A DNA stretch of 64,000 bases from Elephas maximus indicus (GCF_024166365.1 NC_064846.1:26061866-26125865); one strand, 5' to 3'. Shown: positions 13,725 through 25,690, counted from the stretch's first letter. A program made the numbers and translations. The notes: generated by a model from the sequence alone, not told the origin.

Positions 13725-16700
13725 CTCTTTGGTTTGCATCACCTTTTTTCTTCTTTGCTCACTCTAACCGCTATCCTCCAGCATGTGTATACATACACAC
13801 ACACACATGTCCCCCTCTCTGTTTTGCTTCACCTTCCTTCTTTGCTCTCTCTAAGCCTCCCCAGCATGTGCACACACATACACAGACACACACGGCTTCC
13901 TCTCTGTTTTGCATCACCTTTGCTTTCTTCTCTGGTCACTCTAACCCGCGCCCCCAGCATGTGAACACACACACACACACACACACACTGCCTCTTTGGT
14001 TTGCATCACCTTTTTTCTTCTTTGCTCACTCTAACCCGTCCCCCAGCATGTGTATACATACACACACACACACGTCCCTCTCTCTGTTTTGCTTCACCTT
14101 TCTTCTTTGCTCTCTCTAAGCCTCCCCAGCATGTGCACACACATACACACACACACGGCTTCCTCTCTGTTTTGCCTCACCTTTGCTTTCTTCTCTGCTT
14201 ACTCTAACCCCAGCCCCCCGGAACGTGTACACACATACAGACACACACACAGACGGCCTCCTCTCTGTTTTCAATCACCTTTGCATTTTCTCTGCTCACT
14301 CTAACCCCTACTCACCAGCATGTGTACACACACACACATGCACACACACACACGGCCTTCTCTCTGTTTTGCATCACCTTTGCTTTCTTCTCTGTTCCCT
14401 CTAACCCCCGCCCTCAGTATGTGTACACACTCACATACACAAACACAGACACACAGCCTTCTATCTGTTTTGCATCACCTTTGTTTTCTTCTCTGATCAC
14501 TCTAACCCCCGCCCCCCAGCATGTGTATACACACACAGACACACTGCCTCTTTGGTTTGCATCACCTTTTTTCTTCTTTGCTCACTCTAACCCCTATCCC
14601 CCAGCATGTGTATACATACACACACACACACGTCCCCCTCTCTCTTTTGCTTCACCTTTCTTCTCTGCTCTCTCTAAGCCTCCCCAGCATGTGCACACAC
14701 ATACACACACACACGGCTTCCTCTCTGTTTTGCATGACCTTTGCTTTCTGCTCTGCTCACTCTAACCTCTGCCCCCCAGCATGTGTACACACACACACAC
14801 ACACACACGGCCTTCTCTCTGTTTTGCATCACCTTTGCTTTCTTCTCTGCTTACTGTAGCCCCCGTTGTCCAGCATGTGTACACACACACACACGGCCTC
14901 CACTCTGTTTTGTATCACCTTTTTTCTTCTCTGCTCACTCTAACTCCCACCCCCAAAACGTGTGCACACATACACACACAAACACACACATGGCCTCCTC
15001 TGTTTTGCGTCACCTGCTTTCTTCTCTGCTCATTCTAATTTCCGCCTGCCAGCATGCGTACACACATACACACACACACCACGGCCTCCTCTCTGTTTTG
15101 CATCACGTTTGCATTCTTCTCTGCTTACTCTAACCCCTGTTCCCCCGTGTGTGTGTTACACACACCCACACACCCCGCCTTCTCTCTGCTTTCTTCTCTG
15201 CTTTCTCCTTTGCTTTCTTCTCTGCTCATTCTATCTGCCACCCGCCAGCATGTGTACACACACACACACACACACATATACACGGCCTCTTCTGTTTTGC
15301 ATCACCTTTCCTTTCTTTTCTGCTCACTCTAACCCCTGCCCCCCAGCATGTGTACACACAAACACACACACACACACACGGCCTCCTCTCTGTTTTGCAT
15401 CACCTTTGCTTTCTTCTCTGCTTACTCTAGTCCCCACTGTCCAGCATGTGTACACACACACACAGACGGCCTCCACTCTGTTTTGTATCACCTTTGCGTT
15501 CTGCTTTGCTACTCTAACCCCCGCCCCACAGCATGTGTACACACATGCGCACACACGCACTGCCTCTTCTTTGGTTTGCATCACCTTTTTTCTTCTTTGC
15601 TCACTCTAACCCCTGTCCCCCAGCGTGTGTATACATACACACACACGTCCCCCTCTCTCTTTTGCTTCACCTTTCCTTTCTTCTCTGCTCTCTCAGCCTC
15701 CCAGGCATCTGCACACACATACACACACACGCGGCTTCCTCTCTGTTTTGTATCATCTTTGCTTTCTTCTCTGGTCACTCTAACCCCCGCCCCACATAAT
15801 GTGTACACACAGAACGCAGACACACACACGGCCTCATCTCTGTTTTGCCTCACCTTTCCTTTCTTCTCTGCTCACTCTAACCCCCGCCCCCCGGAACATA
15901 TACACACATACACACACACACACACACAGACGGCCTCCTCTCCGTTTTCAAACACCTTTGCATTCTCCTCTACTCACTCTAACCCCTGCTCGCCAGCATG
16001 TGTACACACACACACATGCACACACACACACGGCCTCCTCTCTGGTTTGCGTTACCTTTGCATTTTTCTCTGCTCACTCTAACTCCTGCTCCCCAGCATG
16101 TGTACACAGACACACACACACACACACACACACACACGGCCTTCTCTCTGTTTTGCATCACCTTTGCTTTCTTCTCTACTCGAACCCCTGTTCCCCAGCA
16201 TGGGTACACACAACATACACACACACACGGCTTCCTCTCTGTTTTGTATCACCATTGCTCTCTTCTCTGCTCACTGTAACCTCCGCCCCCCCCATCGTGT
16301 GTACACACAAACACGGCCTCCTTTCTGTCTTGCATTACCTTTGCTTTCTTCTCTACGTATCTAACCCCCGATCCCCAGCATTTTTACACACACACACGGC
16401 CTCCTCTGTGTTTTGCATGACCTTTGCTTTCTGCTCTGCTCACTCTAACCTCGGCCCCCCAGCATGTGTACACACACACACACACACACACACGGCCTCC
16501 TCTCTGTTTTGCATCACCTTTGCTTTCCTCTGCTCACTCTAGCCCCTGCCCCCCAGGATGTGTACACACAAACAAACACACACACTGCCTCCTCTTTGTT
16601 TTGCATCACCTTTGCTTTCTTCTCTGCTCACGCTAACCCCCGCACCCCAGCATGTGTACACACCCACATACACACACACACGGCCTCCTCTCTGTTTTGC

Positions 16701-18620
16701 ATCACCTTTCCTTTCTTCTCTGCTCACTCTAACCCCGCCCCCCAGGATGTGTACACACACACACAGACACACACGGCCTCCTCCCTGTTTTGCATCACCT
16801 TTGTTTTCTTCTCTGCTCGCTCTAACCCCCGCCCCCCAGCATGTGTACACAGACACACACACACACACACGGTCTCCTCTCTGTTTTGCATCACCTTTGC
16901 TTTCTTTTCTGATCACTCTAACCCCCGCCCCCCAGGATGTGTACAAACACAAACTGCCTCGTCTTTTTTTGAGTCGCCTTTGCTTTCTTCTCTGCTCAGT
17001 CTAACCCCTATACCCCAGCTTGTGTACACACTCACACACAGTCACACACACGGCCTCCTCTCTGTTTTGCATCACTTTTTCTTTCTTCTTTACGCACTCT
17101 AACCAGCGCTCCTCACCATGTGTACACACACACACACACACACACGCACACACACAAACGGCCTCCTCTGTTTTGCATCGCCTTTGCTTTCTTCTCTGCT
17201 CACTCTAACCCCTGCCTCCCAGGCTGTGTACACACACACACACACAGCCTCCTCTCTGTTTTGCATCACCTTTGCTTTCTGCTCTGCTCAGTCTAACCTC
17301 CGCCCCCAGTATGTGTACACTCTCATGCACACACACACACACACAGCCTCCTTTCTGTCTTGCATTTTCTTTGCTTTCTTCTCTGCTCACTCTAACCCCT
17401 GCCCCCAGCTTGTGTATACACACACGCACACACACACACACGGCCTCATCTCTGTTGTGCGTCACCTTTGCTTTCGTCTCTGCTCAGTGTAACCCCCACC
17501 TCCCAGCATGTGTACACACACACACACACACACACGGCCTCTGTTTTGCATCACCTTTCCTTTCTTACACTAACCCCTGCTTCCCATCATGAGTACACAC
17601 ATACACACACAAACACACACGATCTCCTCTCTCTTTTGTATCACTTTTGCTTTCTTCTCTGCTCACTCTAACACCCACCCCCAGCATGTGTACACATGCA
17701 CACACAAACACACACAGCCTCCTTTGTGTTTTGCATCACCTTTGCTTTCTTCTCTGCTCACTCGAACCCCCGCCCCCAGCTTGTGTACACACACACACAC
17801 GGCCTCGTCTCTGGTTTGCATCAACTTTCCTTTCTTCTCCGCTCACTCTAACCCCCCCAGCATGTGTACACACATACACACACACGCACATGGCTTCCTC
17901 TCTGTTTTGCATCACCTTTGCTTTCTTCTCTGCTCACTCTAACCCCCTCCAGCGTGTGTACACACACACACACACACACACAGGGTCTCCTTTCTATCTT
18001 GCATCAGCTTTACATTCTTCTCTCCTCACTCTAACCCCCGCCCCCCCAGCTTGTGTACACAAACACACACACACACACGGCCTCCTCTCCGGTTTCCATT
18101 CCGTTTGCTTTCCTCTCTGTGCACTCTAAAACCAGCCCCCAGCATGTGTACACACACACACACACACACACACACGGGCTCCTCTCTGTTTTGTATCACC
18201 TTTGCTGTCTTCTCTGTTCACTCTCACCCAACCCCCTACCATGTGTAGACACACACAGGGCCTCTTCTCTGTTTAGTATCACCTTTGCTTTCTTTTGTGC
18301 TCACTTCGAAACTCCATCCCCCAGAATTGCACACACAAACACACACACGTCCTCCTCTCTGTTTTGCATCACCTTTCCTTTTTTCTCTGCTCACTCTAAC
18401 CCCTGCCCCTCAGCATGTGTACACAATCACACACACACACACACACACACACGGCCTCCTTGCTGGTTTCCATTCCATTTGCTTTCCTCTCTGCGCACTC
18501 TGACCCCCACCCCCAGCATTTGTACACACACACACACACACACACACACGGCCTCCTTGCTGGTTTCCATTCCATTTGCTTTCCTCTCTGCGCACTCTAA
18601 CCTCTGCCCGCAGCATGTGT

Positions 18621-18660
<40 letters not shown>

Positions 18661-19561
18661 ATGGGCTCCTCTCTTTTGTATCACCTTTGCTGTCTTCTCT
18701 GCTTGCTCTAACCCAACTCCCTAGCATGTGTACACACAAACACGGCCTCTTCTCTGTTTAGTATCACATTTGCTTTCTTTTGTGCTCACTCGTAACTCCG
18801 TCCCCCAGAATTGTACACACACACACACACGTCCTCCTCTCTGTTTTGCTTCACCTTTCCTTTCTTCTCTGCTCACTCTAACCCCTTCCAGCATGTGTAT
18901 ACACACACAAACACACACACACACAGGGTCTCCTTTCTGTCTTGCATCAGCTTTACATTCTTCTCTGCTCACTCTACCCCCGCCCCCCAGCTTGTGTACA
19001 CAAACAGACACACACACAAACTCGGCCTCCTCACTGGTTTCTATTCCGTTTGCTTTCCTGTCTGGGCACTCTAACCCCCGCCCCCCCAGCATGTGTACAC
19101 ACACACACACACACACGGCCTCCTCTCTGTTTTGCATCACCTTTGCTTTCTTCTCTACTCACTCGAAACCCTGCTTCCCAGCATGTGTACACACAACACA
19201 CACACACACGTCCCCCTCTCTGTTTTGTATCACCGTTGCTCTCTTCTCTGCTTACTGTAACCTCCGCCCCCCATCATGTGTACACACAAACAGGGCCTCC
19301 TTTCTGTCTTGCATTACCTTTGCTTTCTTCTCTACGTACTCTAACCCCCGATCCCCAGCATTTTTACACACACACACACACACACACACGGTCTCCTCTC
19401 TGTTTTGCATGACCTTTGCTTTCTGCTCTACTCACTCTAACTTCCGCCCCCCAGCATGTGTAGACTTACACACACACACACACACACACACGGCCTCCTC
19501 TCTCTTTTGCATCATCTTTGCTTTCTTCTCTGCTCACTGAAACCCCTGCTCCCCAGCGTGT

Positions 19562-19595
<34 letters not shown>

Positions 19596-20577
19596 CCTTC
19601 TCTCTGTTTTGTATCACCTTTGCTTTCTTCTCTGCTCACTCAAAGCCCTGCTCCCCAGTGTGTGTGTACACACACACACAGACACGACCTTCTCTCTGTT
19701 TTGTATCACCTTTGCTTTCTTCTCTGCTCACTCTACACGACGCCCCCCAGCATGTGTGTATACACACACACACACACACGGCTTCCTCTCTGTTTTGCAT
19801 CACCTTTGCTTTCTTCTCTACTCGAACCCCTGCTCCCCAGCATGTGTACACACAACACACACACACACACACCCCCATGGCCTCCTCTGTTTTGTATCAC
19901 CATTGCTCTCTTCTCTGCTCACTGTATCCTCCGCTCCCCATCATGTGTACACACAAACACGGCCTCCTTTCTATCTTGCATTACCTTTGCTTTCTTCTCT
20001 ATATACTCTAACCCCCGTCCCCAGCATTTTTACACACACACACACACACACAGACGGCCTCCTCTCTGTTTTGCATCACCTTTGCTTTCTCTCTGCTCAC
20101 TCAAACCTCTGCTCCCCAGCATGTGTACGCACACACACACACGGCCTCCTCTCTGTTTTGCATCACGTTTGCTTTCTTCTCTGCTTACTCTAACCCCCGC
20201 TGTCCAACATGTGTACACACACACACAGACGGCCTCCACTCTGTTTTGTATCACCTTTGCATTCTTCTTTGCTCACTCTAACCCCGCCCCCAGGATGTGT
20301 ACAAACACACACACACACATGCTTCTCTCTGTTTTGTATCACCTTTCCTTTTTTTTCTGCTCACCCTAACCCCCGCCCCCCAGCACGTGTACACACACAC
20401 ACCCACGGCCTCCTCTCTGTTTTGCATCACCTTTCATTTCTTCTCTGCTCACTGTAACCCCGGCCCCCATCATGTGTACACACATACACACACACACACA
20501 CGGCCTCTTCTCTGTTTTGTATCAACTTTGCTTTCTTCTCTGCTCACTTGAACCCCTTCCCCCAGGATGTGTACGCA

Positions 20578-20613
<36 letters not shown>

Positions 20614-20703
20614 CTCTTCTCTGTTTTGCGTCACCTTTCCTTTCTTCTCTGCTCAGTCTAACCTCTGCCCCCAGCATGTGTACACAGATACACACACACA
20701 CAC

Positions 20704-21360
20704 GGTGCCTCCATTTTCCAGCCATTCTCAATCTTCAGTCTGGAGGCCAACTGACAGGCTGACTATTCTTTTTGCCAAGCCAACTCCCTGGCTCTTTGGG
20801 ACCCTTCTTGCTGATTTTCCTTCTCACTCGCTGAGGTTTTTCCTTCCCCGCCCCACCCGTGGTGAAGCTGTAATTACAGGCATGATCCACTAAGATACTC
20901 AGCATCCCTTCCTGAGCATCCCTTCTGAAAGTCCTGCTTGTATTCGGCTCCAGGAAAACTTTAGCCTCTGCATATACAAATACATATGCTCTCAGTGTCA
21001 GAAACAGGAAAAGAAGTCCCCATGTTTCCCTTAAGTTCTTGCCATGGTCAGGTTTCCCAGCATTCCATCTCCACCAGTCATTCCACTCCAGCCGTACTTG
21101 CCTCCTTACTGCTGCACTGACATGTCAAGCATGCTCCCACCTCAGGGCCTTTGTACTTGCTCTTCCTCTGCCAGGAATTCTCTACCCCCAGGTATCTGTG
21201 TGCCTTGCTCCTTCATTTCCTTCCAGTCTTTGCTGAAAAGTCACCTTCTCAGTGAGGGCTTCTTTGACCATCCCATGTGAAATAGAAGCACACACACCCA
21301 CACCCTATGCCCCTTAGTTTGCTTTATCTTTCTTCATAGTAGCTAAGTCACCATTCAGTC
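20704..21360. other. Unique flank of the array, no gene seen
   Basis: The AC-rich array stops and is followed by ordinary mixed sequence with no good open frame, splice pattern or recognised repeat. It is the best unique anchor for placing the array boundary. Confidence 0.6.
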
Positions 21361-21364
21361 CATC

Positions 21365-21610
21365 GGTCGTTCACTCAGCAATTATTTACTGGGTGCCAGC
21401 TATGTACCAGGCACTGGAGATTGAGCAGTAAACAAAACAGACAACACTTACTGCCCTCACCCTCTGACAGAGGGTAGATCGTATTTACTGGAATATACAC
21501 TTCACAGAGGCAAGGGCCTTGTCTGTTTTGTTCAGAACTGTATCCCCAGCACCTAAAACGGTGACTAACATATAGTAGATGGCCCACAAACCTGTGGTGA
21601 ATGGTCAGTG
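21365..21610. repeat. Ancient L2-type LINE fragments, two orientations
   Basis: 21365-21450 reads like the reverse complement of an L2 3' end, with GTGCCAGCTATGTACCAGGC followed by GAGCAGTAAACAAAACAGAC. 21490-21600 reads like the forward L2 3' end, with GGGCCTTGTCTGTTTTGTTC and TATCCCCAGCACC. Assigned from the remembered family pattern and not aligned. Confidence 0.6.
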
Positions 21611-21714
21611 CCTTAGCCATCAGAGCCAAATGCCGTGTATCAGTCAGGAGCTCTGAAAGCCTCTCCCCGTGAATCGGAGGTGCAGCCACGTTTGTGACCT
21701 AGGACACAGAGTGG

Positions 21715-22080
21715 AGGTTCTCAGCTCTGGACGCATGTTGGGACCATCTGGTGAACTCTACCCCCAGAGATTCTGGTTCAGTCGGGCTGGGTTGCAGTCT
21801 CAGTTCTGGGAGTTTTAAAAGCTCCCCAGGTGATTTGAAGTCCAGTCCCCCATTGAGAACCACTGACTTCACTAATCTGCTCATGTCAGCACTTGGTGAC
21901 ACCTGCATCACCTGCGTCCTTCAGATCATCTTAGCGTCACTTGAGGCACTTTTACAAAATACCAACACTTGTTCTACCCTCAGGGGTCCCAGCTCAACTG
22001 GAGCGGGGCTCACATGTCCATATTTTTAAAATCTCTCTGGATGGTTCTCTTGTGCAGCCAGGGTTGAGAAGCAGCGCTTT
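21715..22080. repeat. MER5-like hAT DNA transposon remnants
   Basis: Two partial copies in tandem. The first contains CCCCCAGAGATTCTGGTTCA, a stretch with CCAGGTGATTTGAAG, and GAGAACCACTGAC. The second contains ATCACCTGCGTCC and ends near GGTTGAGAAGCAGCGCTTT. These are typical of MER5/Charlie-group short DNA transposons. Confidence 0.55.
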
Positions 22081-23340
22081 CGATTACTGCTGTCTCAGTT
22101 CATCCCTTTAAGTGTCCTATTTTGCAGAGTCTTAAGCTTTTTTTTTTTTTAAGCCTTAAGCTGCCTCAAATCCTCTTGGACGAACTAAAGTAGAAGTCTT
22201 CCACTGGTACTCTGCTCCCACACAGTCAGTACGAGCCACACCTGTCTCATCACGCATGTTTTTAGGCCTTACTGCATTGATCTTTCCTCTCCCTCTTTGA
22301 ACTGCCATCCCTAGAGAGTAGCTACACTGCAGCCTGGCCTCTTGCCCCAGCCTGTTTTATGCCCTTCTGAGACCACGCTGCTTCTGCACTCAAAGGGGTG
22401 ATGAAGGTCCACAGAGGACAGGCAGGATCGCCACCATGAGCCCTGCCCTGGCCCTCCACCTCCTGCAACCTCACGCCACCATTTTCTTGCAAGAGACCCT
22501 GCAATTGCTAAGGTTTCTGTAAAAGGAGACTAGGGTGGTAGAGCGGGCACCCCTTCTCCCCTTAAGACTTCCTTTATCATCATCTTCTCTCAGAGAAGGA
22601 TCCAAAATGTTCTAAATATTCTAAGCCCAAGGAGGGAGGGGGCAGACAGGACTGACATTTTTTTGTGACCTGGGACACAGGAGCCCTTGAAATTGTCCTC
22701 CAGAGGCGGCAAGGCCCACATCCATGCCAGGGACTCATTCTGGGTGTCAGAATTGCAAGAAGTAGCACCTATAAGCAGTTTCAGAATCATTCTTTGAGAC
22801 TGCCGAGCACAGAGATTACTGTGTGCAACGCTACAAGGGTTGTGGTCCATCCTTTGGGGATTCCTAGGTATTTCTAGTGTCCAGTGTTCAACAAAAAGCA
22901 GAGAACTAAGGTAGTATTTCACCTTTGTCTTGGCAGTTTACCACACTCTTTCAACGTGACAGTATTCTTGCCAGTGCATGTTCCTCGAGTGAGGGCACAT
23001 CAGGTACGAGATAGATGCCGTGTTAACGTAAAATCTAACGCTCCCGCTTCACTGCACTGCGAATGCCACACCTACTGCTCCATTTCTCCTCACATCAGTC
23101 CTGCTTTGAAAGCAATACCAGTTGGCAGCCTAAGGGGTCACATGCTCCTCAGGCTGAGCTCTGTGTGTGCTGTTATTCTAGGATCCCAGCTACCTGCCAA
23201 TCTTGAACACTATGCAGGGATGGAAGTGACTGCAGGCTGGGGGCAGTGCCTCACAGTGTCCTCTAGGGACTGCTGGCCTCAGGATCGCCTGGGATGCTTA
23301 TTAGCAATACAGATTCCTGGCCCCTCCCCAGACCTAAACC
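22081..23340. other. Non-coding stretch, no gene seen
   Basis: A poly-T run at 22139-22152 and otherwise mixed sequence. Open frames on both strands are short, overlap one another and lack splice or start context. No clear repeat family was recognised. Confidence 0.5.
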
Positions 23341-23342
23341 AG

Positions 23343-23527
23343 TAAAACCAGTTGTCAATTCTGACTCATGGGTACCCCATGTGTGCACAGTAGAAGTGTG
23401 CTCCATAGGGTTTTCAAGGCTGTGACCTTTGGGAGGCAGACCCCCAGGCCTTTCTTCCCAGGTGCATCTGGGTGGGTTCAAACCACCAGCCTTTTGGTTA
23501 ACAGCTGAAACCAATTGCACCACCCCA
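23343..23527 (-). repeat. AfroSINE, long form
   Basis: Reverse-strand copy of a tRNA-derived AfroSINE: a diverged RTE-like tail (CAATTCTGACTCATGGGTAC), body (GGTTTTCAAGGCTGTGACC), then the tRNA-like head read backwards (GGTTCAAACCACCAGCC). The long form keeps the segment between the tail and the B-box region. Confidence 0.85.
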
Positions 23528-23621
23528 TTAGTATCTCTGGGAAATGGTATCCAGGCATCTGTCTGCATTGTTAACAAGATCCCCAAGGCAAGATGGTAAA
23601 GGTAGTACGGTATTGCCCTGT

Positions 23622-23838
23622 AAGGAGTCCCCGGGCGGTACAAATGGTTAAGCACTCAGCTACTTGCCAGAAGGTTGGCAGTTCAAACCCACCCAGAGAT
23701 GCCTCAGGAGACGGGCCTGGCAATCTGCTTCTGAGAGGTCACAGCCTTGAAAACCCTATGGAGCACAGTTCTACTCTGACACACATGGGGTCGCCAGGAG
23801 TCAGAATTGACTCGACAGCAACTAACAGCAGCAGCAAT
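23622..23838 (+). repeat. AfroSINE, long form
   Basis: Forward copy starting AAGGAGTCCCCGGGCGG, with the B-box-like GGCAGTTCAAACCC, body CACAGCCTTGAAAACCCTAT, and tail GAGTCAGAATTGACTCGACA ending in a CAGCAG-rich stretch. Confidence 0.9.
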
Positions 23839-24489
23839 AACCTTAGCTTTAACCAGAGTGCCGAGGTTCCCAAGGCTATATTGTTGGAGAAGATAAAAAC
23901 TAGGTAACTGCAAGAGGTACAGAGGAGCATTTGTCCTTTACTGGGAAAAGCAGGTGTGTGCTTTATTGCCCAGTGTGTCTCCATGTGTCAGCACAGCCTG
24001 TCCTGGCACATCAGCGAAGTAGGGAAACACTCCTGTGTCCTTCCGGTAGAATAACCCCCACGTAAACGAGCTAGTGTGTACTTTCAGAGCCCTACGCGCA
24101 GAATCAGTGGTGCAGGAAAAATGGGTCCAAATGGAGACTCTTGCAGGCCACACAGGTCCTTTACGACCCACCCAGCAAGCCAGTCCCTTGGGGTCAATCA
24201 ACTGAAAACTCTCCCAGAGTGGGGAGAAGTGATGGGCTTTTTAAAATGCACCTCTGCTTCTGCCCAGACATTCTGAAATCGACACCCACGCTGTCAAGAG
24301 TTGGACGTGTGCCCTCTTCATGTGGAACTTGCTCATTATGCTTTTTGCTGACAGTTATCTGCTAGAATATTCGAGAGAGGCAGGCTCTGCGGAGCTGGCC
24401 AGAGAAGCATCGGTGCAGTGAGGACGGCGCCGGCCTGTGTGTCAGAAAGCCGGGCCTTCCAATGGATATGGGCCATGGTTGCAGCGTGA

Positions 24490-24572
24490 TTAATGTCACT
24501 AAATTTTCACGTGACAACCGATATGTTGGCAAACGTTGTGTTATATATTTTTAACAACAGTAAAAAAATTTT
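24490..24572 (+). repeat. L1-type 3' end fragment
   Basis: The short stretch AAATTTTCACGTGACAACC followed by GTTATATATTTTTAACAAC resembles the 3' ends of older mammalian L1 elements. Confidence 0.45.
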
Positions 24573-24579
24573 CAAAAGT

Positions 24580-24735
24580 CTGGACCCTGGTGCCAGCTTG
24601 GCCACTTTCTGACCATTTGACCTTAGGCAAGGCGCCTGACCTCACAGAAACTTCTCCTGCTTCCCTCATAGGACTGTCAGAAGGAGCAGATAACGAATCT
24701 TTGGGAAAGCACTTTAAAAACCATAAGTTGCTATG
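24580..24735 (+). repeat. MIR SINE fragment
   Basis: Shows the MIR-type order: GTGCCAGCTTGGCCACTTTC, then GACCTTAGGCAAGGCGCC, then CTTCCCTCATAGG. Confidence 0.6.
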
Positions 24736-24833
24736 GAAAAAAGCTGATGTGTGAATCCTAAGCTATCAACCTCCTAGCATGACTGCCGCAATCGGGAAGC
24801 CTAACGTCAGTTTCTCCTTTGCTTTGTTCACAG

Positions 24834-25015
24834 ACTCTGGCAAACCTACTACTTCCAAACGGGGGTCGGAAGTGATGAAAAAGGTATCAGCAACTCTGTC
24901 AAAAGTGTTTTCAAAATCTGATGCTAATAAACCCAAAGCTTCTTCATCCTCACACCCCATAACCAGGAATGACACGGCTACACCGGACCTAAATAAGCCT
25001 GCCGACCTTTCTTAA
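24834..25015 (+). CDS. Candidate terminal coding exon, gene not recognised
   Basis: A strong acceptor (TCTCCTTTGCTTTGTTCACAG) precedes a frame of about 60 codons that ends at TAA 25013-25015. The frame enters at codon position 2. The peptide is rich in Lys, Ser and Thr, with a motif like KKVSATLSKVFSKS and an Asn/Pro-containing C terminus; no domain is visible. An ATTAAA lies at 25018-25023, too close to be a convincing poly(A) signal. I found no upstream exon in this window and do not recognise the product. It could be the last exon of a gene extending to the left beyond the array, an exon remnant, or chance. Human gene order would put ENOX2 on this side of RBMX2, but this sequence does not resemble the ENOX2 C terminus as I know it. 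Confidence 0.3.
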
Positions 25016-25495
25016 AAAATTAAATGGTTTTTGAAGCATAATGCTTTGTCCTACAAGCTGATTCTTGTAATACTGAAAATAAGAGCAGAGAAAGTACAAA
25101 GGCAGCGGAGAAAAGGAGGGTTTGAGAAGTGCTTTTGATGGGCATTTTGGCATGAGAAGAAGGACCATGCTTTATAGATAGGTGTGCCTACCGGGCATGG
25201 TTGGTAGGGTCTAAACTCTGCTCTTAAGGGCCTTGCAGCCCCACTGGGAAGATAAGATGAATTTACAAGCAAACATTTGAGACCAGTAAGACCATCTCAT
25301 CAAGTATTCTGGGGGCTCTAGGGGGATCAGTGAAGGGGAGTCCTCACTGGGAGCTGGAGTGGTCAGGAAAAATGCCCTGGAGGAACTGGGATTGAGTTAA
25401 GCCTCAAAGGACAGGTAGCATGTAGGTAGGCATGCAAAGTCCCAGAGAGACTTTCATCTTAGATCACGTAGCTATATAAAATTCATACCTGAATG
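25016..25495. repeat. Mostly L2-like degraded sequence
   Basis: 25300-25440 has the reverse L2-like pattern, with GCCCTGGAGGAACTGGGATTG and GGCATGCAAAGTCCC. The rest shows no gene. Confidence 0.4.
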
Positions 25496-25499
25496 GTCT

Positions 25500-25690
25500 A
25501 GTTCAGCGCTGTTCACTAGAATGTTCTGTGACGGTAGAAAGAGACTACATATGCATGATATAATGCGGTAGTCACTGGCCACATATGGCTGTCAAGTCAC
25601 TAGTGTGAGGAACTGAATCTTTAATGTCCGTCTATTTAAGTAGCTACATATGGCTCATGGCAACTGTAAGGGACAGTGCAGGGCTAGTTA
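25500..25690. repeat. Old interspersed repeat, palindrome-like ends
   Basis: Begins CAGCGCTGTTCACTAGAATG and ends GGGACAGTGCAGGGCTAG, with an internal GGCCACATATGGCTG. The same family is seen at the right end of the window (63270-63810). It resembles an ancient DNA transposon, but I cannot name it with certainty. Confidence 0.45.

Larger units (their letters stand above)
1..20703. repeat. Giant composite minisatellite array (~93 bp unit containing an (AC)n tract)
   Basis: The whole interval is one head-to-tail array. A typical unit starts GGCCTCCTCTCTG, continues through CACCTTTGCTTTCTTCTC and CTCACTCTAACC, has a C-rich stretch, then CAGCATGTGTAC, and ends in a perfect or near-perfect (AC)n run of variable length. 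The non-AC core is about 74 bp. The AC run varies from a few to about 40 bases, so unit length differs between copies. From 109 to 1502 there are 15 unit intervals averaging 93 bp, which implies about 220 units here. The array is cut by the window start and ends abruptly in unique sequence at about 20703. Units fall into recognisable variants that recur as blocks (higher-order repeats, listed separately). Both strands show long open frames of Thr-His or Val-Cys repeats; these follow from the AC tract and are not genes. No promoter or gene is visible inside. Confidence 0.97.

Noticed and set aside
1-20703. A CRISPR-like array (regular repeats with variable parts)
   Set aside because: The variable parts are only AC tracts and point variants, not unique spacers, and the genome is mammalian.
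21699-22029. Open frames on both strands near 21.7-22.0 kb
   Set aside because: They coincide with MER5-like transposon remnants and have no splice or start support.
24834-25015. Calling this exon the end of ENOX2 from synteny
   Set aside because: The peptide does not resemble the ENOX2 C terminus as I know it, and no other ENOX2 exon is visible, so synteny alone is not enough.
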